A DNA stretch of 24,359 nucleotides from a virus. The stretch spans positions 1-24,359 of IMG/VR virus record IMGVR_UViG_3300025889_000916; one strand, written 5' to 3'. The notes beneath the pieces are model-generated. The model ran no database searches and was not told where the DNA came from. It worked only from the letters and a program-made list of their open reading frames with translations. Both the position numbers and the translations under genes were made by a program. This document shows, in pieces, positions 1 to 5,893 of this stretch (its first letter is position 1; the number at the start of each line of letters is the position of its first letter).

Positions 1-9
1 TATTCTCAA

Positions 10-960
10 ATGAAAATAACCCAAGTAAACCCAGGCTGTGGAATTCCAATTCCTCCTCCATCATGGGGAGCTATAGAAAAAATTGTATGGGAATTTCACA
101 CAAATACTTTAAATTTAGGCCATGAATCTAAAATTAAATGGGCAAATGAAGTTCAAAAAGAAGAACAAGATATAGTAATGGTCCATGTAGCTAATTTAGC
201 AATTGAATTAGCAAATAAAGGAATTCCTTATATATTTCAACATCATGATCATCATGCTTATCATTATGGTAAAGATTCATTTGTATATAAACAAAATTTA
301 GAGGCAATGGAACGTTCTATAGTTTCTTTAGTTCCTGCTAAACATTTAGTAGAATATTTTGATACAAATAAAGTAATGTATTTTTCTCATGGAGTAAATA
401 CGGACGAATTTTATAATAACCCATTTAAAACATTCAAACCAGAAAATCCAAAATTACTAATGGTAGCAAACAATGGTTTAGCTGGTGATCCTACATTTGA
501 TAGAAAGGGATTTACATATGGTTTAGGATTAGCTATGATGAATGATTTAGAAATCACAATTGCTGGACCCTCAGCTAATAAACAATTCTTTAATGCTCAT
601 TTATGGATGTTAAATTATCCTAAATTAAATTTGGTATTTGATACTCCTAATGATAAATTATTAGAATTATATCATGATCATGACATATTTATTCATCCTA
701 CTATGCTAGAAGCAGGACACCCTAATTTAACTATGGTAGAAGCAGCAGCAGCAGGTTTACCTATTATTGCTGATTGGGAAATGGAAACTGATTTTCATGG
801 AGCTTGGAGATCACCTCGTGATGTATTTGAAATGGATCGAGGATTAAAAGATATTTTATCAAATTGGGATTCATATAAAACAAAAATTATTAATACTGGT
901 AAAGAATTGTCTTGGAAAAATAGAACAAAAGATTTAATTTTATTATTCGAATCATTATGA
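10..960 (+). CDS. Glycosyltransferase, GT-B fold (GT4-like)
   Basis: Probably transfers a sugar from a nucleotide-sugar donor to a glycan or protein acceptor. The N-terminus (MKITQVNPGCGIPIPPPSWG) is typical of phage and bacterial GT4-like enzymes, with a proline/glycine-rich first loop. The C-terminal half has the donor-binding region with an acidic pair, E234 and E244, in the stretch EAGHPNLTMVEAAAAGLP, a slightly lengthened version of the usual EX7E motif. At 316 residues it is compact for the family. The frame is open to the window edge, but the ATG at 10 gives the expected family start. It overlaps the next glycosyltransferase by 4 bases (ATGA), so the two are probably translationally coupled. 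Donor and acceptor cannot be read from sequence; virion protein, DNA or host surface glycan are all possible. Confidence 0.82.
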   Translation: MKITQVNPGCGIPIPPPSWGAIEKIVWEFHTNTLNLGHESKIKWANEVQKEEQDIVMVHVANLAIELANKGIPYIFQHHDHHAYHYGKDSFVYKQNLEAMERSIVSLVPAKHLVEYFDTNKVMYFSHGVNTDEFYNNPFKTFKPENPKLLMVANNGLAGDPTFDRKGFTYGLGLAMMNDLEITIAGPSANKQFFNAHLWMLNYPKLNLVFDTPNDKLLELYHDHDIFIHPTMLEAGHPNLTMVEAAAAGLPIIADWEMETDFHGAWRSPRDVFEMDRGLKDILSNWDSYKTKIINTGKELSWKNRTKDLILLFESL

Positions 961-2153
961 AAGAGGTTTTAATTCAAAATTATAATAACTTAAACCAATT
1001 AAATTTACCTTTTAAAGAAGCAGTAAATGAATTCTTAGTTAATTTTGTAGGTGGTGCTAAAATAGAAATTTTAGGAGATAAACAAGCTGAATATAATATA
1101 AAATTTATCAATAATAAAAATGGAAACATTATATTTGAAACCTCAATTTCAAATAATATGTGGACTAAACCTAATATTTCTTATTTTATTGAATGGAGAA
1201 TTGAAGTATATAATAAAAAAACAGGCAATTTAGAATTTACTCATATTTACAATTCAAGTAATAAACGAGTCTATATTCATTTAGAATCTTCAGCTATCGG
1301 AGATACATTAGCTTGGTTCCCTTATCTAGAACAATTTAGAAAACAACACGGATGTAAATTAATTGTTTCTACATTTCATAATGAATGGTTTAAAAAATCA
1401 TATCCAGAAATTGAATTTGTAGAACCAGCAACTGAAGTTTTTGATTTATATGCTATGTACAATATAGGATGGTTTTATAATGATAAACAAATTGAAACTA
1501 ATAAAATTCCTATTGATTTTAAAAAACATCCTTTAGGCCAAACTGCTACTTCTATATTAGGTTTAGATTATAAAGAAACAAAACCCAAACTAGATATTCC
1601 TGATAAAAGCCAACAAATTGAAGGAAAATATGTTTGTATAGCCCCTCATGCTTCAGCCCATGCTAAATATTGGAATTATCCTGGTGGATGGCAAACAATA
1701 ATCGATTACTTAAATAATAATGGGTATAAAGTAGTAATGATTACTCATGAACGTTTAGGAGATAAATGGCATGATTCTAAACTAGGAGGAACTTTAAAGG
1801 GAGTTATAAATAAAACTGGAGATTATCCTTTAGAAGATAGAATGGTTGATCTTAAATATGCTGACGCTTTTATAGGATTAGGAAGTGGATTATCCTGGAT
1901 GTCATGGGCAATAAACACCCCAACAATCCTAATCTCAGGATTCAGTGAACCCTATAGTGAATTTTTAGATTGTGAGCGCATATTTAATTATGATGATAAT
2001 GTATGTAGTGGATGTTTTAACCGTGAATGGTTAAATCCTGGTGATTGGGAATGGTGTCCTGATCATAAAAATACTCCTCGTCAATTTGAATGTACTAAAA
2101 CAATTAAACCAGAAAAAGTAATTGAATCTATTAATAAGGTTCTTAAATTTTAA
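957..2153 (+). CDS. GT9-type glycosyltransferase, TibC/autotransporter heptosyltransferase-like
   Basis: Resembles bacterial autotransporter O-heptosyltransferases (TibC/BAHT group), soluble enzymes that add heptose to serines of surface proteins. Residues 1-105 form a beta-rich N-terminal domain. The GT-B catalytic part starts near residue 106 (YIHLESSAIGDTLAWFPYLE), and the donor-site motif is at about 306-334 (GLGSGLSWMSWAINTP, then ISGFSEPYSEF). Near the C-terminus C350, C353, C367 and C379 form C-x2-C-x13-C-x11-C, matching the iron-binding cysteine finger known in TibC. It starts in the stop codon of the upstream glycosyltransferase (ATGA). Family membership is well supported. The acceptor in a phage is unknown; the adjacent sheath gene and host surface proteins are candidates. 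Confidence 0.83.
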   Translation: MKEVLIQNYNNLNQLNLPFKEAVNEFLVNFVGGAKIEILGDKQAEYNIKFINNKNGNIIFETSISNNMWTKPNISYFIEWRIEVYNKKTGNLEFTHIYNSSNKRVYIHLESSAIGDTLAWFPYLEQFRKQHGCKLIVSTFHNEWFKKSYPEIEFVEPATEVFDLYAMYNIGWFYNDKQIETNKIPIDFKKHPLGQTATSILGLDYKETKPKLDIPDKSQQIEGKYVCIAPHASAHAKYWNYPGGWQTIIDYLNNNGYKVVMITHERLGDKWHDSKLGGTLKGVINKTGDYPLEDRMVDLKYADAFIGLGSGLSWMSWAINTPTILISGFSEPYSEFLDCERIFNYDDNVCSGCFNREWLNPGDWEWCPDHKNTPRQFECTKTIKPEKVIESINKVLKF

Positions 2154-2173
2154 TAAAAAAACTAATATTTATT

Positions 2174-2422
2174 ATGGAACAAATATTTCTAACACAAGAA
2201 GAGTTACAACAATTAAAAAGTTTAAATGAAGAACGAGCTGATATAGTTACTAAATTTGGTGCTATTGAAGTAGAAATTCAAAGTTTAGAGTTACAAAAAA
2301 ATAAACTAACTAAAACCCTCCAAGAACTAATTAAACAATCAGAACTTGTAGGTCAAACGTTACAGAAAAAATATGGTGAAGGAAATATAAATATTGAAAC
2401 AGGTGAATTTATAAAGCAATAG
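2174..2422 (+). CDS. Small coiled-coil protein, function unknown
   Basis: An 82-residue charged protein, predicted almost wholly helical. Residues 5-65 carry heptad-like spacing of L/I/V between E/K/Q residues (for example LTQEELQQLKSLNEERADIV and LELQKNKLTKTLQELIKQ), so a coiled-coil dimer or oligomer is likely. There are no cysteines, no signal peptide and no membrane segment. It lies between the glycosyltransferase pair and the tail sheath gene. The leader AATATTTATT directly abuts the ATG and resembles the late motif seen at virion genes. I do not recognise the family; a minor virion or assembly protein is the most natural guess from position. Confidence 0.65.
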   Translation: MEQIFLTQEELQQLKSLNEERADIVTKFGAIEVEIQSLELQKNKLTKTLQELIKQSELVGQTLQKKYGEGNINIETGEFIKQ

Positions 2423-2440
2423 TTTTTTGAATTCTTTTTA

Positions 2441-2456
2441 TATATTTATAACAAAA
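2441..2456 (+). promoter_or_regulatory. Putative late promoter motif ahead of tail sheath gene
   Basis: TATATTTATAACAAAA matches 14 of 16 positions of the repeated motif AATATTTATAATAAAA found ahead of other virion genes here. It ends 18 bases before the sheath ATG, in an A-rich leader. Promoter function is inferred from recurrence and position. Confidence 0.45.
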
Positions 2457-2474
2457 CAATAACAAAATAATAAA

Positions 2475-4196
2475 ATGGCAGAAACTCTAGTATCTCCCGG
2501 TGTATTAGCAAGAGAAAATGATTCTTCTTTTGTAACCCAAGGCCCAGTAACCGTTGGTGCTGCTATCATAGGTCCAACAGTTAAAGGACCTGTAGAAATA
2601 CCAACAGTAGTTACTTCTTATAGTGATTATACATCTAAATTTGGAACTACATTAACAAGTGCAAGTAATGAATATACTTACTTTACTTCTATTGCAGCTT
2701 ACAACTATTTTAATAATGGTGGTGAATCACTATTAGTTTCTAGAGTAGTAAGTGGTTCTTTTACCTCAGCTACATCCTACAACTCAAATAACAACCCTGA
2801 AATTTCAGGTAGTGATAATACTGGAACTTTAGTGTTAAAAACAATCTCTGAAGGTGTTATCATGAATAGCTCTTCAAGCTTAGATAGTTCAGGTTCTTTA
2901 GAAAGTGGTTCTTCTGATAATATTAGATGGGAAATTTCAAACCCAAGTACTTCATCAGGTACATTTGATTTATTAGTTAGAAGAGGTGATGATAATACGA
3001 ATAATAGAATTGTATTAGAAACTTGGACTGGTTTATCATTAGATCCAAAATCAGATAATTATGTTGCTCGAGTAATTGGTGATCAAGTAGAAAACTTTAA
3101 TGGTAATACTAGTGATCCTCAAGTAACAATTACGGGTTCTTATAGAAATGCTTCTAGATACATTTATGTAAGTCAAGTATTAAGACCAACCCCTGATTAT
3201 TTTGATAATAATGGTATTGCAAAAACAATTTATACTGGTTATATTCCTGCAGCTCAAAGTGGTTCTTTTGGTAATGCTACTGGAGATGTAATTGGTGGAG
3301 CTAAATTCTATGATAATATTGAAGCTAATAATGCTCAAGGTATTGGCTCTTCAAGTTATGATGGAATGATTGCTTTATTATCAAATCAGGATGATTATGT
3401 TTATAATGCAATATTTGCTCCTGGTTTATATAACGAAGGACAAACATCACAATGTACTAACCTAATCAACAATACTCAGGTAAGAGGAGATGCTTTATTT
3501 GTATTAGATTTAGTAGATTATGGTTCATCAATTACAAATGCTGTTGGACAAGCTGCTTCAAGAAATACTTCATATGCTGCTTCATATTATCCATGGTTAC
3601 AAGTAATCGATCCTGATACAGGAGCTATGGTATGGGTCCCAGCATCAACAATGATTGCAGGAGTATATGCTTATAATGACGCTGTTTCAGAACCATGGTT
3701 TGCACCAGCGGGTATTAATAGAGGTGGTTTATCTCAAGTAATTAGAGCTGAAAGAAAATTATCTCAATCAAATAGAGATACCTTATATACAAATAAAGTA
3801 AACCCAATTGCAACATTCCCAGGAACTGGAGTTGTAGTATACGGACAGAAAACATTACAAACTAGAGCAAGTGCTTTAGATAGAGTAAATGTTAGAAGAT
3901 TATTGATTCAACTTAAATCATACATTTCTCAAGTTGCCCAAAACTTGGTATTTGAACAAAATACAATTGCTACAAGAAATAACTTCTTAGCACAAGTAAA
4001 TCCATATTTGGAAAGTGTTCAACAACGTCAAGGTTTGTATGCATTTAAAGTAATCATGGATGACACAAATAACACAGCTGATGTAATTGATAGAAATCAA
4101 TTAATTGGTCAGATTTATATCCAACCAACTAAAACAGCTGAATTTATTTACCTAGACTTTAATATTTTACCTACAGGTGCTACATTCCCTGCATAA
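2475..4196 (+). CDS. gp18: Tail sheath protein (T4 gp18-like)
   Basis: Forms the contractile outer cylinder of the tail. The N-terminus (SPGVLARENDSSFVTQGPVT) is the standard sheath opening, including the SPGV element that contributes to inter-subunit strand exchange. The conserved sheath core lies at about 330-573, containing WLQVIDPDTGAMVWVPAS, GINRGGLSQVIRAERKLS and a C-terminal beta region. At 573 residues it is somewhat shorter than T4 gp18 (659). A surface-type insertion at about 92-150 is rich in Ser/Asn/Gly; residues 131-148 contain 10 serines in 18. The tube gene follows directly and shares the same kind of leader, so both are probably highly expressed together and stopped by the terminator at 4756-4788. 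Confidence 0.96.
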   Translation: MAETLVSPGVLARENDSSFVTQGPVTVGAAIIGPTVKGPVEIPTVVTSYSDYTSKFGTTLTSASNEYTYFTSIAAYNYFNNGGESLLVSRVVSGSFTSATSYNSNNNPEISGSDNTGTLVLKTISEGVIMNSSSSLDSSGSLESGSSDNIRWEISNPSTSSGTFDLLVRRGDDNTNNRIVLETWTGLSLDPKSDNYVARVIGDQVENFNGNTSDPQVTITGSYRNASRYIYVSQVLRPTPDYFDNNGIAKTIYTGYIPAAQSGSFGNATGDVIGGAKFYDNIEANNAQGIGSSSYDGMIALLSNQDDYVYNAIFAPGLYNEGQTSQCTNLINNTQVRGDALFVLDLVDYGSSITNAVGQAASRNTSYAASYYPWLQVIDPDTGAMVWVPASTMIAGVYAYNDAVSEPWFAPAGINRGGLSQVIRAERKLSQSNRDTLYTNKVNPIATFPGTGVVVYGQKTLQTRASALDRVNVRRLLIQLKSYISQVAQNLVFEQNTIATRNNFLAQVNPYLESVQQRQGLYAFKVIMDDTNNTADVIDRNQLIGQIYIQPTKTAEFIYLDFNILPTGATFPA

Positions 4197-4210
4197 AAGA
4201 TAAAAAGTTG

Positions 4211-4226
4211 AATATTTATAATAAAA
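4211..4226 (+). promoter_or_regulatory. Putative late promoter motif ahead of tail tube gene
   Basis: Exact copy of AATATTTATAATAAAA, ending 20 bases before the tail tube ATG. The same 16-mer occurs at 5868 and 8503. It contains a TATAAT core. Function is inferred. Confidence 0.5.
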
Positions 4227-4246
4227 TAAAATAATAGCAAAATAAA

Positions 4247-4735
4247 ATGGCAGTATTAGATCCAAACGAAATATTTTTCACGGCATTTGAGCCAAAACAA
4301 TCCAATAGATTTGTATTGTATATTGATGGTTTCCCTTCTTACTTACTTAAGCAAGTAGGTGCTGTTAGTGTATCACAAGGAGCTGTAGCTCTTAACCATA
4401 TTAACGTTCAACGTTATGTAAAAGGTAAAACAACTTGGGGAACAATTCAGTTTACATTATTTGACCCAATTACTCCTTCAGGTGCTCAAGCTGCCATTGA
4501 ATGGTTAAGATTACACCACGAATCAGTAACAGGTAGAGATGGTTATAGTGATTTCTATAAAAAAGATTTAACATTTAACGTATTAGGTCCTGTAGGTGAT
4601 ATTGTTTCTGAGTGGATAATTAAAGGTGCATTAATCACTGAAATTAACTGGGGTGATTATAACTGGGATGATGATGGTACTGCTGTTAACATCCAGGTAA
4701 CTGTACAACCAGATTACTGTGTATTAAACTTCTAA
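4247..4735 (+). CDS. gp19: Tail tube protein (T4 gp19-like)
   Basis: Builds the inner tail tube through which DNA passes. At 162 residues it is almost the same length as T4 gp19 (163). Typical features are FEPKQSNRFVLYIDGFPSYL at 14-33, a central loop region (HINVQRYVKGKTTWGTIQFT), an alpha-helical segment GAQAAIEWLRLHHESV, and a C-terminal beta hairpin with NWGDYNWDDDG followed by IQVTVQPDYCVL. Its place directly after the sheath is the canonical T4-type order. It is followed by a strong terminator, consistent with separate control of the low-copy proteins encoded downstream. Confidence 0.96.
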   Translation: MAVLDPNEIFFTAFEPKQSNRFVLYIDGFPSYLLKQVGAVSVSQGAVALNHINVQRYVKGKTTWGTIQFTLFDPITPSGAQAAIEWLRLHHESVTGRDGYSDFYKKDLTFNVLGPVGDIVSEWIIKGALITEINWGDYNWDDDGTAVNIQVTVQPDYCVLNF

Positions 4736-4755
4736 AAAAGAAGACAAATATTTTT

Positions 4756-4788
4756 AAAGAGAGCTTGGCTTTGTCAAGCTCTTTTTTT
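4756..4788 (+). terminator. Rho-independent terminator after sheath-tube unit
   Basis: AGAGCTTG (4760-4767) pairs with CAAGCTCT (4775-4782) around a 7-base loop, and the stem can extend through a G-T and A-T pairs. A run of seven T follows (4782-4788). It lies 20 bases after the tube stop codon and would end the high-level sheath/tube transcript. Confidence 0.88.
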
Positions 4789-4793
4789 ATCGT

Positions 4794-4809
4794 TATATTT
4801 ATACTAGAA
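4794..4809 (+). promoter_or_regulatory. Putative late promoter motif ahead of gp26-like gene
   Basis: TATATTTATACTAGAA matches 13 of 16 positions of the repeated AATATTTATAATAAAA motif. It comes immediately after the terminator and ends 23 bases before the ATG at 4833, where a new transcript is needed. Function is inferred. Confidence 0.42.
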
Positions 4810-4832
4810 CAAAGTTATTAAAAATAAAAATT

Positions 4833-5579
4833 ATGGCCGAATTTAAATTCCCTACTGAACAAGTAGAATTACCTTCTAAAGGTTTAGTTTATTCTAAAGA
4901 CAATCCTCTGTCTTCTGGAGTCATTGAGATGAAATATATGACTGCAAAAGAAGAAGATATCCTCACTAATCAGAATTATATTAAAGATGGTACTGTTGTT
5001 GATAGACTATTAAAGTCATTAATAATGAGTAAAATTAACTATGATGATTTAGTTGTTGGAGATAAAAATGCTATTATGATAGCAGCTCGTGTTTTAGGAT
5101 ATGGTAAGGATTATTCATTTGAATATGAAAACGAAACTATTACAGTTGATCTTTCAGAACTAGAACAACGTTTCATTGATGAAGAAGCATTACTTGAAAA
5201 ACATGTAAATCTGTTTAAATATGTTTTACCTCATTCAAAAAATGAAATTACTTTTAAATTATTAAATACTAAAGACGAAACAGCAATTAAATCTGAAGTT
5301 AAAGGTTTACAAAAACTTGATAAAAAATCATCTCCAGAATTATCTACTCGTTTAAAACATATGATTCAATCTATAAATGGTGATGATGATTCAAAAACTA
5401 TTAGAGATTTTGTAGATAATTATATGTTAGCTAGAGATTCTAGAGCCCTTAGAGAATACATTAGGAACTTCCAACCAGATATTAATTTATCATTTACGCA
5501 CGTGAGTAGTGACGGCAACGAAAGGGAACTTGCCCTTCCGATGACCGTCAGCTTTTTTTGGCCTGACAGCGACCTATAG
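4833..5579 (+). CDS. gp26: gp26-like baseplate/tail assembly chaperone, short form
   Basis: Belongs to the T4 gp26-type baseplate hub/assembly family: the N-terminus has FPTEQVELPSKGLVYSKDNP followed by EMKYMTAKEEDILTNQNYIK, and the 0-frame C-terminus ends in FFWPDSDL. The 248-residue product is mostly alpha-helical after residue 100 and highly charged. It lies between the tube and tape-measure genes, the position used by tail assembly chaperones in long-tailed phages. Codons 241-242 (TTT TTT) sit in a run of seven T at 5553-5559. The adjacent reading frame continues with a well-formed domain to 5859, so a frameshift product of about 341-342 residues is likely (see 5560-5859). Homology to gp26 is fairly sure; the chaperone role is inferred from position and layout. 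Confidence 0.85.
   Translation: MAEFKFPTEQVELPSKGLVYSKDNPLSSGVIEMKYMTAKEEDILTNQNYIKDGTVVDRLLKSLIMSKINYDDLVVGDKNAIMIAARVLGYGKDYSFEYENETITVDLSELEQRFIDEEALLEKHVNLFKYVLPHSKNEITFKLLNTKDETAIKSEVKGLQKLDKKSSPELSTRLKHMIQSINGDDDSKTIRDFVDNYMLARDSRALREYIRNFQPDINLSFTHVSSDGNERELALPMTVSFFWPDSDL
5501..5570 (+). promoter_or_regulatory. Probable programmed frameshift signal: T7 slippery run in a GC-rich structured patch
   Basis: This 70-base patch has 38 G/C (54%), far above its AT-rich surroundings. It holds the T7 run (5553-5559) and several possible stems: TGACGG (5510-5515) with CCGTCA (5545-5550), enclosing AAGGG (5522-5526) with CCCTT (5533-5537). A competing stem, GTCAG (5547-5551) with CTGAC (5563-5567), brackets the slippery run. 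A +1 or -2 shift here joins the gp26-like frame to the downstream frame; a -1 shift would meet TGA at 5564-5566. Recoding is inferred. Confidence 0.6.
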
Positions 5580-5859
5580 AATAAATCTATTTACATCTAT
5601 CCATGAAATAGTATATTATGGAAATGGTGGATATGATTGGCATACTATTTATAATATGCCTATATGGTTGCGAAGATTTACTCACCAACAGATCCATGAA
5701 GCACGATCTGCAGAAGCTGAAGCTAATAAACAAGCTTCTAAAGGAAAAGGATCTAGTATAGATTTTGCGAAAGGTGCTAAACAAAATATTCCTAAACAAG
5801 CACTTAATCCAAAACTAAAGTCACCTCCTAATTATATTACGAAGGCATCAACAAAATGA
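5560..5859 (+). CDS. Frameshift-encoded C-terminal domain of the tail assembly chaperone (T-domain-like)
   Basis: This frame is open from 5545 (after TGA at 5542-5544) to the TGA at 5857. It has no ATG before 5656, yet the part before that ATG looks strongly protein-like: INLFTSIHEIVYYGNGGYDW, then NMPIWLRRFTHQQIHEARSA. That argues for translation by fusion to the upstream gene, not by starting at 5656. The first part resembles the compact second domain of frameshifted tail chaperones and of gp51-like proteins. The tail, about residues 70-99 of this segment, is basic and low in complexity. Joining at the T7 run gives about 341 residues for +1 and 342 for -2. Alternatives are independent translation of a 67-residue protein from ATG 5656, where the leader is AT-rich but has no ribosome binding site, or a single-base indel in the sequence. 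Confidence 0.68.
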   Translation, partial: GLTATYRINLFTSIHEIVYYGNGGYDWHTIYNMPIWLRRFTHQQIHEARSAEAEANKQASKGKGSSIDFAKGAKQNIPKQALNPKLKSPPNYITKASTK

Positions 5860-5866
5860 TGCCTTC
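5841..5866 (+). terminator. Perfect 10-bp hairpin overlapping the chaperone stop codon
   Basis: GAAGGCATCA (5841-5850) pairs perfectly with TGATGCCTTC (5857-5866) around a 6-base loop; the TGA stop is inside the 3' arm. What follows is TAATATTTATAAT and not a clean T run, so this may be a weak terminator, an RNA stability element or a processing site. It sits just before the late motif of the tape-measure gene. Confidence 0.5.
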
Positions 5867-5867
5867 T

Positions 5868-5883
5868 AATATTTATAATAAAA
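5868..5883 (+). promoter_or_regulatory. Putative late promoter motif ahead of tape measure gene
   Basis: Exact copy of AATATTTATAATAAAA, ending 10 bases before the tape-measure ATG and directly after the hairpin at 5841-5866. The arrangement of hairpin then motif repeats that seen after the tube gene. Confidence 0.5.
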
Positions 5884-5893
5884 CCTATTCTAA

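Noticed and set aside
2164-2173. AATATTTATT as a sixth late promoter motif
   Set aside because: It abuts the ATG at 2174 with no room for a promoter-to-start distance like the others, and matches only the first half of the motif.
5656-5859. Independent 67-residue gene starting at ATG 5656
   Set aside because: The frame upstream of this ATG (5560-5655) reads as convincing protein and would be wasted; expression as a frameshift extension of the gp26-like gene explains it better. It is kept as an alternative in the feature text.
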